Origin: Daphnia carinata
Taxonomy: Eukaryota; Arthropoda; Branchiopoda; Diplostraca; Daphniidae
Assembly (NCBI RefSeq): GCF_022539665.2
Contig: NC_081339.1
Location: forward strand, 9,731,367-9,795,366
Length of the DNA stretch: 64,000 bases
Direction of reading: 5' to 3'
Positions 28,740 to 40,014 of this stretch are shown here, one piece after another. The notes under the pieces were generated by a model. That model saw nothing but the letters and a program-made list of their open reading frames with translations, was not told the DNA's origin and did not search any database. The translations under genes were made by a program, and so were the position numbers. Within the stretch, counting starts at the first letter, position 1. Each line of letters starts with the position of its first letter.

Positions 28740-31574
28740 ATGAGTGAGACCCAAGGAATCATCGCAGATCCTACCAAAAAGGAACCTACAACGGCCACAA
28801 AAACCGCGGAGTCGGGGCCGGTTCATGATGGAGGAAGTATAGGAGTCATCTCAAGACCCACCAAGGAAGAATCTAAAATGGCCTTACAAATCGCCGAGGC
28901 GGGGCCCGATCACCATGGTGGGAAAGCGAGCAACGACTTATCAATTCCCAGTCTCACCCAAGCACGAGGTCTACGGAAGAGGGAGCACACCACGCTGTCG
29001 ACCAGGATCCATGACTGTATCCGCCAACATCGTCAAGGCATTCGTCTCAGCAAGGGCCAATTGAGCATCTGGCGTACCGAACTCGTACGCCTGTTCGATA
29101 GCACCATGGAGCTTCACGAAAAATATGTGGAGACAGTTACCAATCTACCTGGTAAGCGCTGAGCCGAATGTGAACGATGGGAAGTACAGTTCACGACAGA
29201 CCACCAGAGTGTACTGTCAGAAATCGACCAACATCTAGCATCGCGGTCGATCGTATCGTCACTTGCATCGTCAGTCACTATCAACTCAACAGTGACAAAA
29301 GCAAGTAAAAAGGAAAATTTGACTGTATCTGTAAAAACTCAACAACTCGAAACTCAAGCTCGCCACAATCAAGAAGTCCTAAACCGACATGGGGAGCTTT
29401 TATCAGACATTGTTAATGACATAAAGAAGTCATCTCTACAAGCCAAACGGCAAAGTGAGTCGTTACACGCGATCGAGCAAATCCTACAATCGATCCACGA
29501 GGTTAACGAAAAATCTTTAGCAACCGTAGAAAAGAAGATGGACATTCGACTCAAGTCTGCGATGGGCCAAATGGTGGAAGAAAACGAGTCCAGCTCCAAG
29601 AAAGTCGAAGAAAAACTAGAAGCTATCCAGAAAACCAGTGAATCGCAGTCCAAAGAACTCGAAAGGTTAAAATGCCTTGTACAACAGACGTGTGCAAAAA
29701 TGTCTAGACAATGGCCCGAGGGTGAAAATGTCTCATCCCAAGTTCGTCTAGACACGTCGATACAAGGCATGTTGTCTCAACGTCGCGAAGCTTTAGGATG
29801 GCCGCAAGGCATTACCCCATCCTCACCGCCACAGGCAGCCAACCTATTGGAGCAATGCAGAAGAGCTGGGACAACGGGCGAGCAAATGGACAGCATAGGG
29901 GCAACTATCGACATGTCTCACGATCCATCGTTTAGTTGCCAGCAACAGCCAAAGGGCGATCCAAAATCTGATTCTAGTCTCATCTGCCAACTTGTTGATT
30001 CTTTGAAAATGTCAGCACTTCCACCTCTCACCATCACCAAGTTCGACGGGAACCCTCTGAACTACCAGATGTTTAAGTCGAAGTTTATGACGCTGTATCA
30101 CAACCGATGCAGCGACAATGGAATTCGACTAGCGCATCTGCAAGAGCTGCTCGCTACGCATGTTCTCAACTCGGTAGCCGATTGCGTGCATGACCCAAGC
30201 AAATACGAAGTGGTCTGGCATCGACTTGATCAAGAATATGGCTACACCACTATCATGGCCCAAACACACCTAAACAATCTCCTTCGACTCCCGTCCGTGC
30301 AGCCAAATGACAGCGCCAGTCTGAAAACATTCTCCAACAAGCTTCACGGGGCTGTCTCCGCTCTGTCAACCTCTGGACTCGCGAGCGAATTAGAATCGCT
30401 GGGCAACCTCATGCATGTTGTCACCAAACTGCCGAAGTCCTTGAGGGAGAGATGGGGAGGAAAGGTAATGAAGATGCATCCCGCTGTACCTTCAATTGTC
30501 GATCTGGATGACTGGTTAACCCTCCAGTCAAAGGTTTCAGATTTCACAAAACTTATGGCCGGTCCTCCAGCGCTTCTACCACCACCAGCCGCGCCAAAGA
30601 AGAATGGGAAAGGATATCCAACTCCTTACGTTTCGACCATTAACCATGTCACCACCTCAACGTCTGAGACAAAGTCGTTGCAAACAAAAGGGGGAGGTCT
30701 GCGGGTGAACCCACCAAATACAACCTCATTTAGCCAAACCAAAGGCAGCCCAACGTGTTTTGTCTGCAGAGAGCCAATCCACAGAATTGAAGAATGTAAC
30801 ACCTTCAAGCAGATGTCTCCAACACAAAGAGCGGAGACAGTCTTCAAAGCAGGCAGGTGTCTCCGATGCCTTACAGGAAAGCACACCAGCCGAGCGTGCA
30901 GATTCAAATCGATTCGATGTAAGGTCAAAGGATGCAAGAATCCATGGCACTCGACACTGCTTCATGGTTCCGAGTTTTCTACAAGAAACAATGCGAGCAC
31001 CTCCAGTGACTACAAGACCACACCAGAATCGACACCACCAAGGCGAGTGACTTTCGACGATAAAGTCGATGAAGCCTTCCTTGGCGCAGTATCACGCACT
31101 GGACTGGACACACCACGTCAAGTGCTGTTCAAAATTGTTCCTGTTCGTCTACAACAGGGAGAAAAGGTCTTCGATTCCTTCGGATTTCTAGACAGCGGAA
31201 GCGATTCCACCTTAATCCGAAGTGATGTGGCTAGAACCAAACTAGGTTTAGCCGGGCCAACAACGAAGATCAACGTGACTTCCTATGACGGGGGGGTCAC
31301 CCCAGTTAACGCTCACATAGTGGACTTCGTCATCAGTTCGCGAGACAGCTCGACTTCGTTCCAGGCAAGAAGAGCGTATGCAGTAGACAATCTACAAGTC
31401 ACTCAAAACCCGACCTTTTCGGGTGTCCAAGCAAAGGCATTCCCTCATCTACAAGGCCTGAAGCTCCCAGAAGTCCAATCCAACCAAGTAACGGTTCTAA
31501 TTGGTCTCGATGTAGTAGACGCTCCGACCATAGCGAATCACGAAAACCGATGGATGGGTCAACCGGACCGGTAG
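28740..31574 (+). pseudogene. gag: BEL Gag and protease region, one nonsense codon
   Basis: Starts MSETQGIIADPTKKEPTTAT at 28740. The same phase continues past a TGA at 29160-29162 to 31574, so a single nonsense mutation splits Gag. After the stop come Lys/Glu/Gln-rich helices, a Pao-type Gag domain (FDGNPLNYQMFKSKF at about 30040, LLRLPSVQPND), and Cys/His knuckles at about 30750-30960 (CFVCREPIHRIEEC, CLRCLTGKHTSRAC). The aspartic protease is at about 31180 (FLDSGSDSTLI). Near 31550 the phase changes. Gag packages RNA and the protease matures the particle. Confidence 0.88.
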
Positions 31575-34500
31575 CTTTCAACACGCCATTTGGATGGTGC
31601 CTGGGAGGCAAAGTGGGCCCGCAAAGCGAACAGGAGCAACCAAGCCATTATGTAGCCCACATCACATCGAGAAAAGAAGAAAGGAACCTTTCCGAACTTG
31701 TCGAGCAGTTTTGGAGGCTGGAGTCGAAAGACTCTGTACAGCCTACACTCCTGTCAGCAGAAGATCGACGGGGAGAGGAGATTCTGAAGAGGACCACCAG
31801 ATACATTAGGAATCACCATCAAATTGGTCTAATGTGGAAGGTCGACAATCCAGAATTGCCGGACAACCGAAGTATGGCGCTCAGCCGCCTTTTCCAAATT
31901 GAACGTCGCTTCAAAAGAGACCCGAGCTACGCCACACGATATGACGACGTCATTCAAGAATACATCAACCTTGGCCATGCTCGTCTGTTATCAACAGAAG
32001 AAGCTAAAGGGAGAACACTAAATACAAATTACATGCCTCATCATGGTGTTCAAAGTGCGACCAGTCTGACGACAAAAACCAGAGTGGTCTTCGACGGTTC
32101 AGCAGAATGCGAAGGTACTTCCTTGAACAAAAATCTTCTTCGTGGCCCGAACTACCTCCTAAACCTACTTGGAATAATCTTGCGCTTTCGCAAACACCAA
32201 ATTCCCATCAGTAGTGACATCGAGAAGATGTATCACCAGGTTTTAGTTCCAGAAGAGGACCAAGATGCCTTCCGATTTTTGTACCGGTCACCAAACAGCA
32301 CGACATCCCCGCTCACCTACAGGATGACAGTCCATGTCTTTGGGGCCGTCTCGTCGCCATCAACTTGTTTGTTTGCCTTAAACAAAACAGCTGAAGACCA
32401 CAAGACGAAATTTCCAGATGCAGCTGCCAGCGTAAAAACAAGCTTCTACGTCGACAACTATCTGGATTCGTTCGAGTCGGAAGACGAGGCAATCAAACGG
32501 GCCCGCCAGCTAAAAGAATTGTTGCAGCTGGGGGGTTTTAATCTCACCAAGTGGTCGTCGTCGTCAAGAAAGGTCCTGACAGCGATCAAACCTTTAGGCT
32601 TGGCCAATCCAAAACTGGATTTAGACCTGGACAAATTGCCCATGGATCGAGCACTAGGGATTCTTTGGGACAGGGAAATCGACGCGTTCACGTTCTAGGT
32701 GGGAGAAAAGGTCCAGTCACACACCACACCTACGAAAAGAAATCTCGTAAGTGTGGTAGCTACAGTATACGATCCGCTAGGATTCGTTGCTCCAATGGTG
32801 TTCGCCATGAAGGTGCTAATTCAAGAAGTATGGCGAGCTAAACTAGACTGGGATGAAGAGTTGCCCGAACCTCTGAAATGCCCATTCCAAGAGTGGTGTC
32901 AAAGCTTGTCGAACCTAGCAAGCATCACAGTTCCGCGATGCTTAGTAAACGAAGAGCGCCCAACAACACAGCAAGTACACATCTTTGCCGACGCCAGTCA
33001 ACTAGGTTTTGGAGCAGTCGCGTACGCGAGAACAACGTACGCCAGTGAAAGGATCGACGTGTCTTTTATCATAGCCAAAACGCACGTCGCACCGTTGAAA
33101 CAGCTCTCGATCCCTCGGCTTGAACTCCAAGGAGCCGTCGAAGCGTTACACTTGGCCATACTGATTTGCCATGAGATGAACCTGGATCTGAGCCAAATCA
33201 CGTTTCACGTCGACTCCCAAACCGTTCTTCGATGGATCCATTCTGCCAACGTCAAATACGAAGTGTTTGTGGGCAACAGAATCGGAAAGATTCTAATGAA
33301 CACCGACTATCGGCAATGGCGTCACGTCCCAGGAGTCATGAACCCAGCAGACGTCTGCAGCAGAGGATTGGATCCCAGCAACCTCAAGGAATTGCAGCAG
33401 TTCCATCAAGGGCCAGCCTTCCTGTTGTTGGAACCCCCATCATGGCCAAAGTGGGACCAGATTGATCAAGATGACCATCAAGATCCCGAAGCCATTCACG
33501 TCTACAAAGTGAGAACGGAGCCCAGTGACAATGTGATCGACCAGTGCGTGGAATATTATTCTAACAAAGTGCGCCTGGAACGAGTGCTTGCATGGTGTTT
33601 GCGGTTTATTGCAAACTGTTGTGCCAAAGTAAAAAGGGTGAAGCTAACTTCAGGAGAACTGACGCCAGTCGAAACTGAAAAGGCTCTGGCAAGGTGCATT
33701 CAACGTGCACAAGAAGTGGCTTACCCCGAAGATGTGTTGTTCTTAAAAAAGGGGAAAGAGCTGCCAAACCGGTCAAAACTCAAGCAGTTTCGACCATTCA
33801 TCGATGAACAACACCTGATGCGAGTGGGCGGGCGAATTGGACAAGCACCTATTGACTACGTCACAAGACACCCAGTGATTTTACCTCCAGAGGAACGCAT
33901 CACAAGCCTGATCGTCTGGGATGCTCACGTTCGAAATTACCACATGAAGGCCAACCGCCTATTGTGCGAACCTCGAAAAATGTATTGGATAACCTCTGGA
34001 CGAAGGACAGTCAAGTCTATACTCAACAAGTGCATTCCCTGCAAGCGGAGAGATGCACAACCAGTTGCACCACTCATGGCTCAGCTACCAGTCCATCGCA
34101 TAACGCCGTTCTTGCCTCCATTCGCCCATACAGGAGTCGACTATTTTGGTCCACTGACTGTCAAAGTAGGAGGGAAAGGGCGACGACACGAGAAAAGGTG
34201 GATTTGCCTTTTTACGTGTCTCACAACCCGAGCAGTCGATCTAGAAGTGACTGCAAGCCTCAGCGCCGAGGCATTCTTAATGGCCTTTTCCCGATTCTCC
34301 AGCATGAGGGGAAAGCCAGTCGTTGTATATAGCGACAACGGCACAAATTTTGTAGCTGGAGAAAAGGAGTTGAATGAGGCAGTCGAAGAATTGAACAACA
34401 GCAAAGACTACCTGGAAGCACAATTCACTTGTCGACACATCGAGTGGCGTTTTTCTCCGCCAAGTGGACCTCACTTCGGGGGAGTGTGGGAGAGGCTCGT

Positions 34501-35107
34501 GCAATCGTGCAAAAGAGCTATGAAAGTGATCCTCGGAAATAGTCTCGTCAGTGATCAAGTTTTAAATACTGTTGTGGCTGAAATCGGGGCATTGCTTAAT
34601 GCTCGACCGCTGACTCATCTCAGCGTAAATCCCGAAGATCCAGACCCTCTCACTCCAAATCATTTTTTACACGCAAGACCAATGCCGTACATCCCGCTAG
34701 CATTCGTCGATCTTGACAACACGAGCATCTCAAAGAACCAGTTTGCACAAAGTCAACTTATCGTCAACCACTACTGGAAAAGATGGATCACTGAATGTCT
34801 ACCGTACATCACCCAAAGGAGAAAATGGGTCAAGAGTCACAAAAATATCGAAGTGGACGATATTGTACTTGTTGTCGATCCATTAAACCCTCGGGGGCAG
34901 TGGCCATTGGGAAAGGTAGTCGAAATTTTACCTAGCACGTCCGATAATGTAGTACGTGTAGCTAAAATAAAAATTTCCGGCGCAAAAAATACCTTGACTC
35001 GTCCTGTGACTAGATTATGCCTGCTGTTAGCGCAAAATGAAATGACACTTGAAACTAGTCATACGCCTTCACTGTCAAACTCGCTTAAACGATTGGCGGT
35101 GAAATAG
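31550..35107 (+). pseudogene. pol: BEL Pol: RT, RNase H, integrase, one nonsense codon
   Basis: The phase from 31550 opens with the Pao-type block NTPFGWCLGG and runs to a TAG at 32696-32698, then continues in the same phase to 35107. RT blocks are KTRVVFDGSAECEGTSLN, SSDIEKMYHQVLV and the catalytic YVDN at about 32450. RNase H: IFADASQLGFGAVAYA at about 32980. Integrase: GVDYFGPL at about 34135, YSDNGTNFVAG at about 34330 and GGVWERLVQSCKRAM at about 34480. With only two lesions after the Gag stop it is a young copy. The stop codon at 35105-35107 lies inside the first unit of a palindromic array. Confidence 0.9.
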
Positions 35108-35260
35108 GACTGAAACGAAATAGGACTGGAGAAATAGGACTGGGAGAAATAGGACTGACTTTTAAAAACTTTTAGGACAGTCCTATTTCTCCATGGCATC
35201 AGTCCTATTTCTCCTCGGCATCAGTCCTATTTCTCCTTAGAAATAGTTCTATTTCATTTA
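35104..35260. repeat. Palindromic GGAGAAATAGGACTG array in BEL 3' region
   Basis: Four forward units of (GG)AGAAATAGGACTG are followed by a short A/T palindrome and three to four reverse units (CAGTCCTATTTCTCC). The outer ends also pair (GGTGAAATAG and CTATTTCATTTACC). It is related in sequence and design to the arrays at 9043-9212 and 27590-27775. Confidence 0.8.
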
Positions 35261-35340
35261 CCTTGTTCCGAGGGGAACGATGAGCCTCCAATCCGGTAAG
35301 CAATGTATTGCATAAGAGCGCCGGCTTATATGCATTTCTC

Positions 35341-35760
35341 TTTTTCAAAAACCGATGGCGTTTACTCATTATTTAAATGGTTCACAAATGTTTTATCTCT
35401 TATCCTATTTTTATTTTAATTGCTGGGGAACATGAATTATTTTGAATCTAATGGAGTTCATTTAATAAAATATTATTAGAGCAAAATCAGAATATGTAAG
35501 AGCTGTATATAACGAAAGATGTATGAAATAGTAAAACATTAGTTCAATTCGAAAAGTTGGTTATGACCACATAATGTGCGATATAAGTAATAAATATTTC
35601 TGTAGTATGTCTAATAGTAGTTTGTTAAATGAACTCTATTAAATACAATATAGTTCATGTTCTCCTGTAATTTAAATTAAAATAGGATAAGAAAAAAATG
35701 TTTTGTGAACCATTTATCTAATGAGTTAACACCGTTAACACCATCGGTTTTTTAAAAAGT
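35341..35760. mobile_element. Fold-back MITE in BEL 3' region
   Basis: The left half (from TTTTTCAAAAACCGATGG) is closely matched by the reverse complement of the right half (CCATCGGTTTTTTAAAAAG) over at least 150 bp, including AAATGGTTCACAAA and CTTATCCTATTTT. About 420 bp, no coding capacity: an almost perfect large palindrome. I could not settle a target duplication. Confidence 0.7.
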
Positions 35761-35818
35761 GTGTGTTCTTTTCACTCGAAAGTTGTTTGTCGAAGCGACA
35801 AACAAACAAGGGCCCATC

Positions 35819-36231
35819 TGTCACCGATTTGATCGGTGGGGTTTTGAGGGCTCCCTGTTCGGTCTATTGTGTCACCCTCCGATTTGGTTAGAACCCGGTA
35901 GAGGGCTCCCTGTTCGCCACATTCTATTTTGTTTCTCTTCCCTTTTTTTTGTTTTCTTGGTGGCCCTAGCGGGTCGACCCGGTCCAGTAAGTTTAAGTCT
36001 TATATACAGTCTCTACGAGTCTGTTTTCTGTCTCGTTGTCTTCCCTTTGTACCTCCTTTCAAGTCGACAATCACGTCGAAATACCCTCTTGTCCGTCGAA
36101 GTGTTCCTTGTTCAGTCAATACAAGTATAGCAAACTTCGTCAGTTATAATATTGGACAAGACAAGAAAGCAAAGGTAAAGGGACTGACAAAATAAAAGCT
36201 ATTGCTACTCTCTAATTTGAGATACGCAACA
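35819..36231 (+). repeat. 3' LTR of BEL element
   Basis: 413 bp, TGTCACC...GCAACA, followed by the target duplication ACTAT. Contains about 46 bp absent from the 5' LTR. Confidence 0.9.
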
Positions 36232-36386
36232 ACTATTACTTGTAGGGGTTTGTTTAATATTTTATTTTATTTTATTTTTTTAAGATAATAATAATAATCC
36301 GATTTCTCATTCAGGAACTGTCCTGGGTATGCGCGTTATCGCGACTGTTTCTGGCCGTGGAGAGCGCATTTAACTTTGTGTTTCTG

Positions 36387-39300
36387 TCAGAATATGTGGC
36401 ATATTTGATTAACTTGTTGTTCTGACATCACAATATCTCCAACAGAATTGGAGTTTCCTTCTTGCATTCTGCCTACTAGATCATTCAGGATATTTAATTG
36501 TTCCATCTCCATTGTCTCGTGCGCTGGATGACTTTTCAACGAGAAGTCGAAATTATTAAGGTGGAGTTCTTCAAATTCTGTAATGAGGTCTAGATTAGGC
36601 ATGTGATTGCTAGGTTTCTGGCGTATCCAATCTCCTGTTGTAGAGTTGTATTTCCAGGTATGTGGATTTCCATTTAAATTCACTAACGGTGTTTTCCAAA
36701 AACAATTGGAATATGGGTGAATTGACCATCCATCTGTTCCCTGTACAGTTCTTTCCTTCGTAAGTAAAGAACGGTTGAAATCCACATTTTGTTTCATTCG
36801 CTGATATAAAAATTCTTTTGGCTTCGCATTGTTGAAGTGTCATTGCTTGACCGAAGCCATGTAATCTTGTGTAGATAGGTAAGCCTACGGCTGCTGCAGC
36901 CAAAATTCCATTGGTTTGGGCTAAGGTAACAGCTTGTGTTCTTTTGATTGCTGATAGTTGACAGTAAACGTCTCGAATTTCTTTTGCAAGCTTGTTTTCG
37001 TGTTCTGTTTCGATGCTGATTTTATATTGGTCGTGCATTTTATTTAATAATAATTGTTTTTGGGTAGGCTGCTTTCCAAATTTTCATTAATTAATGAATC
37101 CTCAGTTTTCTGATCCATTGAAATTATCAGAGACTCCGCTGGCGGTAAATTTCCATTCTTGTCTTCCTCGATGGCCTGAATTTAATTTTCTTCTATTGTA
37201 GACGTTGTTTCTGTTGTAGTTAATGTGGTCATTTTGGCTGTCTGTGTTTATGACTGTGGGGTCGTCGAACTTTCTTTCACCGTTGTCGTACTCGGTGTAG
37301 TTGAGCTTGGTTGACGCGTTGTTGTTGTTGCTGTTGTTGTGGAGCTTGTCGTAGTGGCTGTTGTTGTTGTTGACGTAGGCTTCATAGTTGTTGTAGTGGT
37401 TGTTGAAGTTACTTTAACAGTTGTCGTAGGCCTAGTAGTTGTGGTAGGTTTAGTGCTTGTTGACGTGTCTATGGGCTTTGTAGTTGTGGCGGGTTTTGTT
37501 GAAGTTGATGTCATACTGGGTTTAGTTGTAATTTTATGCGTTGTTGTGGGTTTGTTTGCTGCTGTGTTTGTAACTGGCCTAATTGTAGTAGTAGTTTTTA
37601 CCGTTGTTTTTGTCGTTGTTCCCAATGTTGTTTTTATGGTGGGCTTCGTGGTTGTTGTAGTGCTTGTCGTTATTGTGGATTTTTCTGTTGTGGGCGTGGC
37701 AGGGGGCGGAGTCAATGTTTTATTCCTTTTTGATTGGTTGTTGACTTCCCTTTTCATTAGTGGCGGAATGGATGGGAGTGTTTTCCCATCCAATGGCTGT
37801 TGCGTGTGTAGTGCAATGATGGCTGCCGCTGAAAGCGTTTTTGGCTGATGTGGATTCCGATATTCGAAGCTGAAATGTTGTTTCTGGCTGGAGCCGTGAC
37901 AATGCCCCAGGCTCACTCGTCCTACTCTCTGTGTTACACACTTTCTGTCTGATGAAGGTGAATGTAACCCAGCTCGATCTGTTGCCATGAGCTGTCCTGT
38001 ATGCTCGAATGTGCCCCAGATTGAGCTAGTGTTAGCGCATTCCTGAAGGACTAGCATTGTCGTGTTGGCTTTGACACAGGTGTTTGTGTTGAACGGTCTG
38101 ATGGTGAAGTCAGATGTATATTCAAAAAGTTTGGCCTCTGTCTGTTGTTTTACTACAGTTGGCTACCGTGGTTTGTGATTGCACTAATGGATCGTTGCTG
38201 CTCACTAGTTATCTTAGTTCTTCTTGTCATCGCGGCCACTCTTTGTCACATTCTTCTAACGTCATTTGTTTGTTTACTCCGTGGTATGTTAGACATTTTT
38301 CGTTCGGTGTTTTTCCATTTTTCAATAATCCCCAGGCAATCATATCCCAGATTATATTTCCGCTGCCATAATTAGTCTTTAAAATTCCTCCGAATAGTGG
38401 CGAATTAATCATGGTTGTGATTGCCTTTCGTTGTTCTTGCTGAATTTCCTGCATTTCTGGTAATGTTGTATCCGGAAAATTTTCTAGGATATTAGGATTG
38501 GTGTTTACAGTTTTGAAGATCCATTGTTGTGTTACGCTGTTTTTGTCCTCTTTGCACTCTGTCAGTATGATAGCTTGGTGTGATCCTAGCGTAATACATA
38601 GATGCGATTCTTGTGAAATTAATTGATAATTTTGTTGATCTAGGATCCATCGTGTTGAATATTCCGTACATTTGGCTACAATCAGTGGGCCTGCTTCTCC
38701 CTCTGTGATACATATATCACCGTTCTGTACTCGGATTGTCTGGTCAACGATGTATTCGAATTCTGATCTTTGTGGAAGTGGATCATCGTTTTTGAGGCGA
38801 AAGTGGGCAGTTAACTGCTTACTTTCGACAGGTCTATATATTATGTATATCGTGGCGTTGTAATTCACGAACCGGTCTTTCTCTCGATTCTGATTGATTG
38901 CGGACATCCCATTCTTATTGATCCCCAGGCGTACGAAATGCTGTAAAGACGTTTGCCTGAATCTTCGAGAGGAGTGTTTAGCAAGAATTTAACTTCCTGC
39001 TGAATGGATCGTTTCCGTTTGGCTAACTGGAGTTCTCTGTAATCCTTGCACACCGATGTATCCAGGTGAGTATTCTGTATGCATGTATTTATAGTTGTTT
39101 TCAACATTTCGTATATTTTTCTTGTAGTTTCCGTTGGAAAACGTAGGTATGTGAGCGGTATACCCACAACTTTGTAACCTTGTGGTGTGATGTCCCGATC
39201 TGGTTTATTGAAGAACGATATCTCAATCTGTCGATTCGTGTCGTAGAGGCGGCTAGTGTTTTCGTGTTCCGGCATTGTTGGAAGTTCCAAATATCCGCTT

Positions 39301-39938
39301 CCCTTAATCAACGTTTGTGAGTATGACTTACTTGTTGTCCTATCTCCCCACACTATTGTGTTTTGATTTTGAATGAAGTGTCCTTCCTGCTGGGTTGTAT
39401 TTAACGGTCCAAACGGGCTGTCAATTGGGTCATCCGGTTTTTCCTGCCGTAGCGTGATTTGTTCAGCTACACAGTTGAGGGTGTGGTATTGTTCTATGGC
39501 ATACCATTGCCCTTCGCCTGTCGGGGTGGCTGTAAAACTCAGCCCTGCTGGTGCGGTCTGCATGTTGTTATCGCCCCACTTCTTGTCGTTCACCATTTTC
39601 CAGCATTCCAGTGGGGTTATTAGTTTAGTTTCTTGTGAATATATTGTGTCGAAAGATCCAATCCAAAATGATTCTGTTATTTTCTTCGTTTTTATCCATT
39701 GTTTGCATGTCCAGCCTTTCCAAGAAGCTGCTGGTTTCTGCGTCGTTTTTAAAGTGTATAGTGTGGGTATTCTGGGTGAGTGTGCTGTATCTGTTTCCTT
39801 GTTGTTGCAGTAATATGGTGCTTCTATATCTAAGATTCCTCTGGTCTTTACGTTGTTACAGTAGTATACGGTTGAATAGATGGCATCCGTTGATGGAATG
39901 ATGGTGAGTAAGTGGATGAATAATAGTATCAGTTCCAT
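36387..39938 (-). pseudogene. env: Env-like glycoprotein, broken copy
   Basis: Starts MELILLFIHLLTIIPSTDAI at 39938, again directly after an AG acceptor, and covers the intact copy's protein in five overlapping pieces (39938-38865, 38907-38227, 38057-37248, 37038-36610, 36797-36387). The lectin-like Cys blocks, the Thr-rich region (about 37250-37700) and the distal ectodomain are recognisable. The membrane segment and tail are lost. Several frameshifts; not functional. Confidence 0.85.
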
Positions 39939-40014
39939 CTGTTAAAAGAAAAATTGAAGGCTTTTTAGAATCTCGATACTTCGTGACGTTGCCGTAAGTT
40001 GTATCGTGGATTCG

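Larger units (their letters stand above)
28173..36231 (+). mobile_element. BEL/Pao LTR retrotransposon with 5-bp target duplication
   Basis: LTRs at 28173-28540 and 35819-36231 (TGT...ACA ends). The 5-bp target duplication ACTAT lies at 28168-28172 and 36232-36236. A primer-binding site (TGGTGCCGAAACCCGGGA) starts at about 28543. Gag and Pol form one long frame with Pao-type domains in the order zinc knuckles, protease, RT, RNase H, integrase. Two in-frame stops (29160-29162, 32696-32698) and one frameshift (about 31550) make this copy defective. Between the pol stop and the 3' LTR lie a palindromic motif array and a fold-back MITE. Confidence 0.93.
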
